NCBI GenBank assembly: GCA_003864495.1
Contig: ML133457.1
Coordinates: 992,001-1,056,000, forward strand
Length of the DNA stretch: 64,000 nt
Source: Nemopilema nomurai
Lineage: Eukaryota > Cnidaria > Scyphozoa > Rhizostomeae > Rhizostomatidae
Direction of reading: 5' to 3'
Under the pieces are notes generated by a model. That model searched no databases. It was given only the letters and a program-made list of their open reading frames with translations, and had not been told where the DNA came from. Below, piece after piece: positions 51,401 to 64,000 of this stretch. Each line of letters opens with the position of its first letter. Position 1 is the stretch's first letter. The translations under genes and the position numbers were made by a program.

Positions 51401-54089
51401 ATGTGAGGTCTTAGATGCAGATTTTAATTGCAGTACATAGGTCTTTTATATTGTCCTTTATGTACAATAAACAACTAACGAGAAGGCTCAAACACGTGAC
51501 TTTTGATAGATTCGAATAACGAGATCTGGATAGTGAGACTTTTATTTAAGTGAAGGTATTTCAAGCTTGGTAGTAAATAGAATGAAGCTATCTATCTACT
51601 GGGAGATCTCCTTCTTAAAGGAACATCTACAGGTTTTGTGTTTCCTTTTCCTTGTTTTGATTTTTGGCGCCTTTCGTTTGTTTTATATCTTTATTATTTG
51701 TTGTATTTTGTATTGGAACTTGTATGTTGTGCGAATTTTAAAATGAAAACTGAAGCTATTAATAATTGTTAACTTTACGTGCATTGATGTAGCCAGGTTT
51801 TAAATTTGCGTAAATGCTGTCGTGTTTGAAATTTGCTTGAACCTGTCATTATTTTTTATAGATCAACTGGACGCAAAAAGAGAAACGCCCGCAACCAATG
51901 TATCATTTGCCTGGAGACATTTTCCTCTAAAGATTTACTCAGGAGTCATCGGTTCTCGCACGGTGACCGCGATAAATGGACTTGTCCTGACTGCAACAGG
52001 GAGTTTTCCAGCCATTGGAAGTACCAGGACCACTGCATCAAGGTGCACAAGAACAAGAAGCCATTCAAATGCGACTTGTGTGACAAGTCCCTTTCCTCCT
52101 TCACAATTCTGGCCACCCACAAGGGGCTTCACTCTGGAACTCGTCCTCATGAGTGCGACTTGTGTGGAAAGCGGTACTTGGTTGCCGCAGGTCTTAAGGA
52201 TCACATGATCGCGCACAAGAACGAACGAGAGCATCGCTGCTTCCAGTGCGGTGCAGGGTTCAACGCTAAGGGCGATTTGAAGAAGCACATGGTGACGCAC
52301 ATGGCAGAGAAGCCGCATTGCTGCCCCGTTTGCAATATCGGCTTCAATAGGTCTGCCTCGCTCAGAAGACACATGAGATCACATACGGGTAAGTTGAAGC
52401 ACCCTTTTTCAACCACTGTGTCGCGAAGTTGTTCGGGAGACGAGATCGCAACGTCATTGTTTAGAACAAGAGCGAAGTCGTTTGTCGATTAGCCAATTAC
52501 CTACGAGGAGTAGATACGCATTAAACCTGATAGAACAATGACTTAATCTTTGTTGTTTTTTTTCGTAAACTTGATTTGGAGCACCCGTTATTGTACTGTA
52601 AATGTGAATTACCAGTTTTGTAGAATGTAGAATTGTTAGTTTTGAATATAGTTTTTCTTTTTGAGCCGTGAACAAAAGATATCATCAATGATAAAGATAT
52701 CTCTAGATGGAGTGTCTAGCAGCAAGGATGTTCCGCTTCGTTCTTGGTAATTTACTTCATTTCCTTAAACCATGCTTAAGTCTAGAGTGAATACCTTGCA
52801 TTATTCACGTGATGTATCATAGCCCTTGTTGTATTTTTTATCTCACTAGGAGAGAAGCCATTTAATTGTGATTTATGCGAAAAGGCCTTCAGTCGAAAGG
52901 AGAAAATGATGGAGCATCGACGAACCCACACCGGTTAGTAAAGTGTCTAGTTTAGGCCAAAAAGGAAGATCCGGTTTTAATTTTTGAAATCAGACAAAAG
53001 GAGATGTTGAGTTCTTGTTAAATTTTCAAAATTATTGTTTCAAATATTTTTGTCATAATACGACTATAATCAAAACTAGAAAGTACCTGTTTCAAGTTTC
53101 TGGGTTTTTCCGAAACTTGGCCCTCGTTTTCTAAACATGTGACACTTGATGGCACATTTTGTCTGAAGGAAGCATTCTTCGCCCTTAACTTTGCCAATAT
53201 TAGGAACAAGTGTGGCTCTGCCAATTTCAAGGTAGTGATATTAAAGAGCGAAACTTCGGAGTGTTTTTGTGTGCTTCATATTGGCGTCAAAGCTTGGTAT
53301 CGTAAATAGGTTTGCCGTTTAATGTGTTGCAGAGTAAGATGATATTCTGTGTCAAGAAATATTTGTTGGCTAGGAAATTTAAACGCCAAATTGAAGAGCT
53401 TGTTAGCTATTTAGGTCTTTCGAAATGTAAGCTTACCGTTGCGAATAAGCCGCTCCTTATAAGAAACTTTGTGTATACTTGCTTCAGTATAGCAACGTTT
53501 TATGTTATTTTTGTAGTCAAAAGTTGGTAGAGATGACATTTAACAAATTCTTTTAGGAGAGCGTCCTTTGGTTTGCAACACATGTGGAAAATCCTTCAAA
53601 GATTCAAGCAACTTCAGCAACCACAAGAAAATCCACTTGGACGGCTACGTGCCACGCAAACGCAAGCGCAACGGTAGCGGCAAGCCTGAGAGTATCAATT
53701 CGGTAGTAATTCCACAGAGTCAACCTATCACCTCAACAGTGGTAAGTGATGTCCAAGCAGGACTTGCCCATTTGATTGCCCAAAAAGAGGCATCTTTGCC
53801 TACCACTGGGAAGGAGAATACGCTGAAGGAATTTGCCACATTATCAACGACTATTGAAGACCTGCAGTCAGTTGGTCATGTCGTTCGCCACGTTCTTGCT
53901 GCCAACTTCGATCAGCTGGACCTACGTAGCCTCATTAACGCCCAGGCGGCCGTAGCCATTCCAGGGGGCGTGTTTAACCTGTCTGCAGATGACGTAAAGT
54001 CATTGCAAATGATTATCAACGGTGTTCAAGCGAGGACCGCCGCCGGATCAGCAGAGAACCGACCTCGGACCGACGAAGGCTCATCCTAG
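48409..54089 (+). CDS. C2H2 zinc-finger protein, tandem paralogue 1, seven coding exons
   Basis: Exons: 48409..48586, 48833..49249, 49984..50272, 51086..51337, 51862..52388, 52850..52933, 53557..54089. They sum to 2,280 bases (759 residues) with all phases consistent. Exon 2 has two separate fingers (C84-H105 and C114-H134). Exon 5 has six in a row from about residue 392: [46 protein letters not shown]. Exon 6 carries a single finger ([20 protein letters not shown]) and exon 7 another ([20 protein letters not shown]), joined by HTGEKP/HTGERP-type linkers. The rest is Ser/Thr/Gln/Glu-rich and looks disordered. Such arrays usually bind DNA, so a nuclear transcription regulator is inferred; no named orthologue is recognised. 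The start codon may not be the true N terminus, because possible upstream exons exist. Its closest relative is the next gene at 58016. Confidence 0.88.
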
Positions 54090-54188
54090 AAATCTGAATT
54101 GGGTATTGACTTAGCAATAGGGATCAACTGTTAAATGATTTATTAGCATTTTTTATGATTTAAGTCCTTGAGTTAACATGACATCCAA

Positions 54189-54194
54189 AATAAA
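54189..54194 (+). promoter_or_regulatory. Poly(A) signal of zinc-finger gene 1
   Basis: Canonical AATAAA about 100 bases after the stop codon. Confidence 0.6.
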
Positions 54195-57100
54195 TCGTAT
54201 TACATTTAAATTTAAGGTTTTGTATTCAAGTTATGTTCTTTCTCGAATGTGTGATGCAGCAACTTTCAAAAGTGATGAACTATTTAACTATTTCTATTAA
54301 CAACTTTAGAGTGTCATAAATTTTCATTATCTCACAAGCATATCAACGTTGTAATTACAGATTTTACTCTTGCTCTTAAATTTCACCAAACACTTTAACT
54401 AGTAAGATGCTTTCATTATACCACATCTTGATCATCGTTATTGCTTGAATTTATTGTGTATCATTTTTTACTTTAAATGTACTTTTATATTATCTAATTT
54501 ATGTTTTACATTACTTGTATTTTATTTTATGGGAAAGACTTCAGGTTGTGTTTTTACCTGCTGGATAGCACAGGACTAAATTTTTTTATAGTTTTATGAA
54601 TAAATATAATCTTATAAATTTCAGTCTTTCTCGACTTTTAGAGACACATTGCCAACTTTTAATCTTTTCGAAAGTAACCATCCACGTTGTAAACCCCGAA
54701 ATGTCAAGCGTTTGTCCAGTTATCTAGAACTGTAGTCGGTCACTCGCCGTTTTTATAATTCCTGACAAAAAATTCTTCTTCATAGAACTTGCTATTTTTT
54801 AGCATGGTGCATGTAGCGTACCCTACCGGTGCTGATACCACAACAACTAGCAACAGAAGGCTTTTTGAAGTCCTATGTTACGTTTTGTATATAATTTTGT
54901 ATATCCTTCTAGTTTTCACTCTCTTTATATCAATTCAAGTAGAGATCAAGTATCAGTAGCACAAATAACAATTTTGCTATTGATTTTGAATATTTGAATT
55001 GTAGAATGTCAACATTGCATAAAATATTACTTTCTGGGAAAATATTCGCAATTTGTTCTTCATGTCCCAAGCTTTTTTAATTCTTATTTCTCAATGGGTA
55101 ATGAATTATTTAAAGTTTACTTTTTGAATTTTAAACCATAGTTATTAATATACTGTTTCCTCTACTGCTAAAGATTCAATTACATTAAAATTGATTTAAT
55201 CACTTTTGCTGAGTGGAAATGCCTTTAAAAAGCTGTTTAACCAATTAGTTGAAGACACTTCACTGTGACGTAAGGCTTAACTATTGCAAGACAAGTTGCT
55301 GTGAGATTCAATAGCATCGAGGCTCGATTGCTTCAAGACTCTTCACTGTGCGTCTTGATTACCGTATTAGATTTGTGTTTTTCGATACTTTGGGCGTTTT
55401 TGTGTCCAGTCTTACACTAAGATAAGCCTATCGAGTAATCTAGCGCCAAAATCTCAATAAAGCTTTCTTCGCTGAAGGAGAATTCCTGTGAATTCACGGC
55501 GTTAATGCCATCCAATCAAAGTCTAAACTTTTCGTCTGGTGCCTTCTTTTCATTTCCAAGGATTTGCCTTTAACTCAACCAAAAGATTTTGTATATCTTT
55601 GGCATGAAGAAGTATTTGATCAATAATGAAGAAAGTTTAGGGAAACCTCGATGTCAAAAATTTGAAAGTATTCAGTTTCCTACCGAAACTTCTCCCTGAA
55701 AAGTTATTGCAGTAACGGAAAAATCATTACAGAACTTTAAAATTCAATAACATATTTCATTTTTTCAAACTTTTAGTTGGCGAATAGATTGCCATTTGCA
55801 TACCTAGTGCTATAAGTAACTCACCATTGCGTATAATATTGAAAGAGATAGAAAGCGTAAATGATTGTCTAATTCTTTGTTATCAGTTCGCTTGGCTTTC
55901 CAGAGTCAGGGTGAATTCAAGCTATTTGCTTGTAAGAAAAACCTATTTTGGAGAATTGAAGCGTATCTTAGGCCTAAATCGAAGTTCTAATTTGTTTGAA
56001 ATTTTATTGAAAATTCTGTTTTGCCCCGTTGAAAAACACAATTATTCTTACGAAAACCTCTATGCTTGCAGGTTAATAAAAAGAGTAACCTTTGTTAAAC
56101 TACATTATTGTATATTCGATTCATCATTCATTTGAGCATTAAACATCAAAATTTCCACCCCAACGGCTGAAAAAAACTTTCCATGTCGATAGAAGGCTGG
56201 GCGCTACTGTTCCTCCACCTCGTGTAAATTTGACAACTGGATGGTACAAAGATTGGGCTCCACAATGAATATTCTTTCTCTTTGTTTTCAGTCATTACTT
56301 CTGCAGAGGAAAATCAGTTTGTGAGTTCGATAAAATTATATTTATGCTTCCCTGTCAGTCATGCAGTGGCATGACAGGGATCACAACAAAGATTTAGGCC
56401 TAGGGGTAGTCAATTATGGCGGCAAATGATTAAAGAGTGAAAACCAAGGTTACTTTGTTTGGAAAACCTATATAACAAATGTAAATTCGTTTAAGTAAGC
56501 CGTTAGGCTGCCCCTGGTATGCAGTTAAAAATCGGGATTCTACAGAAACAGTCTGCAGTTAAAGTTTGATTGTGCGGCGCCGTCAGGGGGTACTACAGAA
56601 CCCAACCCCTCTCGACTGTCCTGGTATTGCCACAAGCATATTATTCGTTGGTAATGGCTGGTTTACATTAGTTCTGAAATCAAACAGTTTTTGTAGAATC
56701 CCGATTCTGAAGTTTCGCTCAAATATGCTTCAAACATGGGTTTTTCTCTACGACCCTCTGCACATCTTGTGGAGAGTGTTGTATAACAGATGATATATGT
56801 CCTATTATTATTTATAGAAAATAAACTATGTCATCTATTGCTGAAATAAAAAGGCTTTATCGACATGCTCTTTGAAATTGTTCGTATTAAGGCTAAATAT
56901 TCTTGTGAAAACCTGCACATCAATCTACTTAAATTCTTGACATTTTTCTGTTGTCCCAACATGTTCCACTATACAATCTAGGTCATGGACTGCAGCAGCC
57001 TTTTGAACAACAAATGTACATGCAAGATGGCCTATATTAGGACAAATTATTTATAAAGTTTATTTGGTTTCCTTCTTTTGGTATTCAATTAAGCTTGAAT

Positions 57101-58015
57101 CTCATTTTTCAATTAAGCTTTTTAGATTTGTAAGTAATCAGAAAGAACTACTCAACATACTGCTTTATGTAAGCAATGTATTTTCAAAACATGATTTATG
57201 ATTAATTCAACACTTTTATGTATTTCAAAGCTAGTATGCAAAATTATTTTTTCATATGTTACTGAGATGTTAGATGAAACTGTCTTTGGGGCCTGATTAG
57301 AATTATGCAGGTCAAAGAAAATCAACAAACATTTTTGTATATTTAACTAATTCATTAGTATTTTTCCTTCTTGTTTTGTTTTTCTTCCTAAATGTATTTG
57401 TTTCTCTTTCCTTTTGGTATTCACTACTATCTAGTGTATTTGCTTCTCTAGTGTTTTTTGTTTCACTGATTTTCAAACTAAAGTAATAGGTTTGAATCTA
57501 TTCCCAACAGAGATGGGTTAATTAAACAAATCAAGATACACATATCTTACTACATGATCTTACAGTTGGTTTAAATTGAAATAAACCCTATTTATCCTTT
57601 GACATGACTCTTTATTTGTTGTGTCTTTATGCCTAGCCTTCTTTTTTACACATATTTTACTTTTAGCTCTTTCATGCCTTTAGCCTTCTAAAAGCTACAT
57701 GTTTTAATTTTTGTTCTTGATAGTCCTCACAACTTTACAGAGTTTTTTTTAGTTTTAGCCTCTTAGAATTTGCTTTGTAATCCATTATGAAAATGTAGTT
57801 TTAAACAGAAGCCATGTGCAGTAATTCTATGATCAACTGCTTTCAACGAGACTTGAATTGAATAGAATTTTCAAAGTAAGAGTGTTTCTAAGCTTGCTTG
57901 GTGTTATGATGACTATAGTTTTGAGATGACTTCAAGTAATTGGAAATTGGTCTTCGTGTTATTTTTTATACTTCATAATTTCTTACCTAGTAGCATTTAA
58001 AGGAATTTCAAAAAT
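54195..58015. other. Intergenic or 5' untranslated region between the zinc-finger genes
   Basis: AT-rich with no supported coding exon. TTCTGCAGAGGAAAATCAG near 56299 resembles the acceptor and start of exon 2 of zinc-finger gene 1 (CTTGCAGAGGAAAACATT). ATGGCGGCAAA at 56416 is YY1-like and could mark a promoter. CCCTGTCAGTCATGC and GCATGACAGGG (56350..56379) can form a hairpin. Confidence 0.35.
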
Positions 58016-61000
58016 ATGGACACAGAAGGCAGCAATAGGGACGTCATGCATTCAAATCCTGATAATGTGCTATATGTTGCTATGAACAGAAGCCCACGGA
58101 AACCAGAAGATCCAGTTTATCACACCGGGACGTATGTGTGTGACAGTTGTCAGGTGTCCTTCAAGACATTACTACTCTTGAAAAAGCATAACTGTAGTAG
58201 TCAGAGGGAGGGTAGCAAAGATGATGAACAGGCACAGCAAGCTTTGAACAAGCAAACACAGGGTGAGATGCAGCTTTTTCCCTGTTCTAAAATTTCTTCA
58301 AATTGAAAATTTACATTGTTTACATAAATTTACCGGGCATTTTAGTATATCATGTGTCTTTAAAAATTTGGGATTTTTGCAGAATTCTTTGTGTATTTTC
58401 TTTTCTCTTTTTTTATTTCGAAGGTTTCTTTTTAGTGTTGTTTATGATGAAGTGCTATAGAAGTAGCTTTTGATTTGAAGTTGCTACTTTGATTTAGTGT
58501 CATAAGGTGCTTGTTGCCTTTTATTCAGAGTTTTATGACGAGATAGATTAAAAGTGGTTTGAGTAATCAACTTAGATATTGTGATGATTAATTGGATAAA
58601 TCTTGCAAATAAAAGCATTGTTTTTTCAATATCTGCATGGAGCTTGCTGTAGCACTTTGGAGACAGTGCATCTTACTCTTTTACAGGCTGAAGATCATAT
58701 TAAGGGTAAAACTCGAGGTAGCAACTTGAGGTCCTACTATATACAACAAACGTGTGTTCATTTTTGGATTCCAGTTTTATGTTTGGCTGACTTTTTCAGT
58801 TTATATTACGTATTTCGTACTGCTTACATACTTCTATAGGATTCTGTTATTTGCTATCATACTTTTTTTGAGCATAAGCAATGTGATAAATCTCAGTGAT
58901 GATCTAAGTCAGACAATTGTTTGTCCCCATTCAAGAAACAGCAGCCGTTGGCAGAACGGAGAAGGTGTCAGCTTCTGTTCAAGAGAATAGGAAAGAAGGG
59001 GAAGTCGAAGCAGAAATGAGGCAGAATTATTACCGATGCCATGAATGCGGAAAAACATACGTTAAACAAAACTGTTACTTAAAGCATGTAGCCAGTCACA
59101 AGGGCAAGAATCAGTGGCAGTGTTTCCGTTGCTGCAAGGAATTCAAATCAGCTACCAAGCTTAAAGAACATTCCATGGAGCATGGCATATCGAAACCCTT
59201 CAAGTGCTCAAAGTGCGCCAGCTGCTTCGCTACTCCTGAAGTACTGCGGGTTCACGGTCGCACCCATACGGGGGAGCGCCCGTTTGCCTGTACTGTGTGC
59301 GACAAACGCTTCAAACAAAGCAGCAATTTGCAAGACCACTTGCGGAAACACAAGAATGAGAGAGCCTTCATTTGTGGGACTTGCGATAAGTCTTTCAATC
59401 TTAAAGGTGACCTCACGAAGCATCTTCTCCTTCACAGTGGTGAGAAGCCTTTCAGCTGCCATATTTGCTCAAAGGGCTTCCCTGGTGTGAGTAATTTGAA
59501 CAGACATATTGCAACCCATTCGAGTAAGTACATATCTATTTTGCCCGACTTCCTTTTAAGAGACAAAATACAATACATTACTAGTTTTACTAGTCTTATC
59601 TCTTGAGATCATTTTTGTGGGTTTTTAAAGGTATTTGTAGAAAGCTACTCGCATTGTGCAAAACTAATGGATTTTTAGGAGCTTTAAATGCAAATGAAAA
59701 ATTATTCTCTAAAGATTAGTAAATACTTAGATTTTGAATCTTCAGTGCAGTAAGATCTATTTTCTTGAAATTTCGAGTTGAATTATGTCACTTTACCTCA
59801 TTATTTTTTTATTTTCGTTTTATCTTTGAATCCAATCCTCAACAGGTGTTAAACCCTTTGTATGTTCACATTGTGGAAAACCGTTTGGGCGAAAAGAGAA
59901 GTTGAAGGAACACGAGAGAATTCACACAGGGGAAAAGCCATTTGTTTGTAATACCTGTGGTAAGAGCTTTTCCGATTCAGGAAACTTTGCGAATCACAAA
60001 AAAGCACATCTTCACCCTGAGTCTGCAAAATGGAGGTTATACCCCAAGAAACAGCATGCTATCTCTTCGAAGAGTTCTCCAAGTTACAACGAAAATGTCC
60101 AAAAGAAAATTGTTATTGATAGTTTAGATAACGTGCTTGCGTCGCAGCCTCTTTCTGAAAGCCAACCTGGAACCAGCGTTGAAAATCAAGAGCAGGCTTC
60201 GTTCACGGTGCCTAATGACATGATTTTTGTTGTGGGACAAACCAACGCTAGTGCAATGTTGTACTATATAGCTAAACCATCACATGACATTTTGCCGAGA
60301 GATTCTGACCAATCTACGGATGAAAAGCCATTAATGCTGCAGATTAAAAATATAGCTAGCAATCTTGAGCAGTTCCAAGATTGTTTCAAAATAGACGAAG
60401 CTTCAGATGTTGGTTCCAGTTATGGCCAGCCAGCCCGGCCGGAAACTGAAGTGGTTCCGGCTGATGTGGCCATGAATGTCGATTCAAACTTACTCCAACC
60501 TGGGAGTGATGTTGATAATGAATCAACCAGTCCCCTGTTGTGTTTGTCACCTCCTGGATTGGGTAGCGGGTACAAGTTGTTTGAGACTTCATCAAATGTT
60601 TTAGCAGGACTACGGACAGTTAGCAGTGACGATGTTCTCAAAAATCTCACAAGTCCGAGTAAGATGTTTTCGCTTTTACCGAAAGATTTAGTGACAACCT
60701 CCACCAATGTCATCGGCCAATCCAACCCTCATACCTCGGCTGTATTTGCGCTTATTGAAGGATGCACAGACAATTATCAACACCAGGAGACCCAAAGCCA
60801 TACAGACAATGTGGCTGCAGGTAACTGACCTTTTTGTACCAAGCCGATCCTACTGCTTGCACGTGCTCTCTCTTGTGTCACACTGTAGAGATAATCATTT
60901 CGCCATATTCTAATGCTTCTCTCTTTCTCTTGTTCAGGCTGTTTATAACCTTACGTTTCGGTTTTTTCCACCATAGGAACACATCTTTTTCTTCTAGAAT

Positions 61001-61907
61001 AAATTTCGCACCACAGTTATCATGCATTGATGTTAATGATTCTCATTTTTGCCAATTTAGTTTGCTAGCTTATTGATACTTTTTCCAGTCACGGGCCTGT
61101 TTTGTTAAAAGCGGTTGAAAAGGCTCTTATTTTGTAACCTTTCCATGCACCAATTCCAGTTATTATATCTACTTTTCTTGATTGTCTGGTTCTCTGAAAA
61201 CATCCCAAAATCTTTGGTCTTCAGCCCAACGTCAATTCCTTTTTTGTTTTGTATTTCAGCAGTAGGGTTGTTATCCGTTGCTGGCATTCAGGGCCTACCT
61301 TACTGTGAGCAGAGATACCACAGAGCCGCCTCTTTCCCATAGGAACGCATCTTGAACTTCTGGAACAAACTTATCACCACTGTTATCATGCATTGGTATT
61401 AATGATTCTCATTTTTGCCAATCTAGTTTGCTAGCTTGTTGATACTTTTTCCAGTCACGGGCCTGCTTTGTTAAATACGGATTTCCTTTATCATTTCCAG
61501 GGGCGAACTCATCAGAAGACAGCCTTAAAGAGTTATCAGGCGAGCAATCGACTACGTCATCATTGTCAAATCCCCAGAACCTTTTTCAAAATTTAGGCCT
61601 GAGCTTAGGGAGCGCTAACGAACTGCCTGAGCCTGTTTCTGCTGCAGTGTTCAGTCTGAACGACTTCGCGAAAGTGGACGATGCGCAGGTCTACAGTCTA
61701 CATCCGGGATACGAGCTGACTTCTGACGTAGAAGGTTCTGCGATGAATACTGGCGAAGAGTTGCTTGCAGCACCAATGAAGGCGAATGAAAATGGCTGCC
61801 ACACCGCGGATACTCGCTCTCAAGTGCTGGTTACGCCGGATCGTTTTGCCGGCAAGGAACATGTTGTTGATAGGAGCAATGTGATCCCTAGAGCTCTACA
61901 GCTTTAA
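58016..61907 (+). CDS. C2H2 zinc-finger protein, tandem paralogue 2, four coding exons
   Basis: Exons: 58016..58262, 58936..59523, 59846..60820, 61501..61907; 2,217 bases (738 residues), all introns phase 1. Exon 1 holds a degenerate finger (CDSCQVSF...KKHNC). Exon 2 has six C2H2 fingers: [48 protein letters not shown]. Exon 3 starts with two more ([20 protein letters not shown] and [20 protein letters not shown]), then a long Ser/Thr/Gln-rich tail that continues in exon 4. Finger order and residues match paralogue 1 one for one (for example [10 protein letters not shown] against [10 protein letters not shown]), so the genes are a tandem duplication. Here the last two fingers share one exon, while in paralogue 1 an intron separates them. 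DNA-binding and nuclear function are inferred from the finger array. Confidence 0.88.
60971..61114. repeat. Intronic direct repeat, copy 1
   Basis: About 144 bases in intron 3 of zinc-finger gene 2, from CCATAGGAACACATC to GTTAAAAGCGG, closely matching 61337..61480. Both copies carry the acceptor-like GATACTTTTTCCAG. Confidence 0.85.
61337..61480. repeat. Intronic direct repeat, copy 2
   Basis: Second copy, from CCATAGGAACGCATC to GTTAAATACGG, 366 bases downstream of the first and just before the true exon 4 acceptor at 61500. Long blocks are identical, for example TAATGATTCTCATTTTTGCC. Confidence 0.85.
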
Positions 61908-64000
61908 CCAAGAAATCTTACTTCCCAAACACGACGCTATTTGTCTAGAAGTTGAACTGTGGCAGTTCTAGCTAGAGGGATCTGCCTGAAACTTTGTGTT
62001 TGCTTTTTGTGTTTTATATATGTAACTTCTCCTGTCATCATCTTTGTGTTTATGTCTAGAGAAATTATTGTAACAATTATTTTTAGCCAGGAAAAAAATT
62101 AACTACTTTTATAATAACAGTGTTTGATCGAGAAAATAACGAAGCAAAGCTTTACGATCTACAACAGTGAACATAAATTGAGAAACCTAATATCTTAGGA
62201 AAGCTAGCCTAATCAATACTAATCCAATGGCCAAAAGAATCTCCTTTAAGATTAACTTCAGAAGAACACGAGATATTTTATACTTTGTCGTCATGTCCTT
62301 TTCCTGCAATCCAGGTTTACTCAGCTTAACCCGGAATAACTATGTTTGGATCCTATTACCCAGCTAGAGCTTGCTACCCCTAAGTGATGTTGGTCATCAA
62401 TGATGTAGATCATTGGAGGGTCATTGCAGGTCCTTTGTGGAAGGGTAGGTGAGGTCATGGGAGGGAGTCATTAGAGGGGAAGTACCCTCTAAATGGCCAA
62501 ATTGCGCTCCTACCTTACTCGTCAGACTTCGGTGAAAGCTAGCTGCAGTAAACGAGTAAAATGCTTTGATGACGTCACATTCGGTTCTCTTACAAAGAAG
62601 CTATTGTTTTTATTGATCAACGAGATTTGCAAATACTTTGAGAAATCTGGAGAAAGTGTTTGCACTCGTTCCGAAACTTGACTCGAAATGAATTATCGAA
62701 ATGCTTACATTCTGTTTTAGTTTAACTTCAAAAACTTTATGCCATGTCCAAATTAATGAAGAAGGTGATTTTGTCAAACTTTAACAAGGAATCGTCATTT
62801 CAGCCTTCTTTTATGTCATTGTTATATCACCACCCATCCATGTCGCTATTTGCCAGACATCTTTCAGCCTAAGCTAGTCTCAAAGAAGTTTTCAGCGGCT
62901 CTCTAAATAGGCCCTTCATTTTCTGAAAATTGCTGGCAATAGTATGGGTATGTAGTGCTTAAGCAAGCAGTATTTCATTCTTAGAGGACTCCATTTTGGT
63001 TACTTTGTTAACGACGTAACATGCTGGGAAAGACTTTTTTCACCATGCACCAAAATCTCTTTAAAAAAAAACAAGACTACACCAATTTTCGTTTTGATTT
63101 CCAGAAATTTTTTATCTCAACGACGCGTTGACCGCTTCTGTAGATTGGACGATGAAGCCATCCAATTTAAGCCAAATATTTCAATAACTTATGTTACATG
63201 CAGGGCGCAAAAAGTCGCAATTCTTGCTTGCATAGAGCTGACTTGAATTTATTCGAAGAAAAAAAGCAGTTTAGCCTTTTACGTCAGTTGCTTGGCTCGC
63301 CAATTTGAGGAAGTAGGCAGCGAAAACGAGGTTTGTTCAGAAGGGCTAAGGAAACTTCAAAAGGGAAAATGGCTCCAGGAAAGGTTTGTTACCCTTTATA
63401 TTATCGTTCTACTCAATTTTCTTTTTCAATTTACTAGAAAACATTGCATGATATCAGGAAAGTATACTGGCAGGAGCAAGGCTTGCCCTTCTACCTAGCA
63501 TCGAAAGGGGAGGGGCTTCTAGGCCTCCATTTCTTAGAAATGAAACTTTGGTACTTTTGGCACCATGGTGGTCAACAAAACAGAAGAAACATACTTTTCT
63601 CAATTCCCATGTTAATATTTTCAGAATTATAACTAAACATTTTTTAGGTTGTCATAAATTTATGTCAGTGATAAGCTGTTGAAATAGCTGTGTTTGAATC
63701 GCCGAAAAATTATGTTCTACGAAAAGAAGCCTACCCTTTGAATTGGTTCCCCATTTTTGCATAGTATATTGCAAAATTAAACATGTAAATGTGTTTCCCT
63801 TTTTAGAATTGCGCACACAATAATCAGTTTTATGCTAAAAAATGTTGTCACGAGAAGCTAATTCTCCAATCCAGGAAAATCGTAACTTAACATTTTGCAA
63901 AAACGGACAAACAAACTGAAAACTTCATGGTGAAATTGGTCTGTGCCAAACTATCAGACTGCGAATTAATCATTTTCAAATTTGAGCTTTTCCTATACAT
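61908..64000. other. 3' flank of zinc-finger gene 2, no clear gene
   Basis: No supported coding region. A short ATG frame at about 63370 (MAPGK then GTTTGT) preceded by a TTACGTCA CRE-like site near 63279 might be a first exon of a gene to the right, but nothing confirms it. Confidence 0.3.

Noticed and set aside
63292..63632. Short frames at the right edge
   Set aside because: No domain or splice-consistent extension within the window; at most a possible first exon.

Overview
This window looks like a piece of an invertebrate animal nuclear genome. It is AT-rich, its genes are split by short GT-AG introns, polycistronic organisation and bacterial signals are absent, and the gene families are metazoan: the microtubule regulator CKAP5, a VWDE-type extracellular protein, tandem C2H2 zinc-finger genes and a PDZ protein. 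Worn non-LTR, LTR and MITE-type elements are scattered between and inside the genes. An early-branching animal such as a cnidarian would fit, but the sequence alone does not settle the taxon.

Layout. 0-3.4 kb: first two coding exons of a CKAP5/XMAP215 homologue on the minus strand; the gene continues past the left edge. 3.4-7.4 kb: intergenic DNA with a solo LTR carrying a long CT tract and a small inverted-repeat element. 7.4-8.6 kb: a single-exon PDZ protein (minus). 8.6-22.5 kb: a gene-poor stretch with a second copy of the LTR family, a LINE 3' end with GAA tails and two possible orphan exons. 22.5-33.5 kb: a complete 18-exon VWDE-like gene (minus), which I could assemble with every intron phase consistent to a 1,119-residue type I membrane protein. 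33.7-39.2 kb: diverged inverted-repeat arms that are the upstream regions of VWDE and of a head-to-head paralogue. 39.5-42.3 kb: that paralogue (plus), a mini-protein of signal peptide, one D8C domain and a membrane anchor, with an in-frame TGA. 43.5-44.7 kb: a degenerate copy of VWDE exons 7-9 (minus). 46.9-61.9 kb: two tandem paralogous C2H2 zinc-finger genes (plus). 61.9-64 kb: no clear gene.

The most interesting part is the VWDE cluster from 22.5 to 44.7 kb. It holds a full-length gene, an inverted, trimmed paralogue that shares the promoter-proximal sequence and first-exon structure, and a pseudogene fragment that keeps the original exon sizes. Together they record duplication, inversion and decay of a cell-surface protein gene. 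The two zinc-finger genes are a second local duplication, with finger-by-finger correspondence but one intron difference in the finger array.

Limits: exon boundaries were read by eye from splice signals, reading phase and family resemblance; no transcript or database evidence was available. Non-coding first exons, promoters and poly(A) sites are mostly not assigned.
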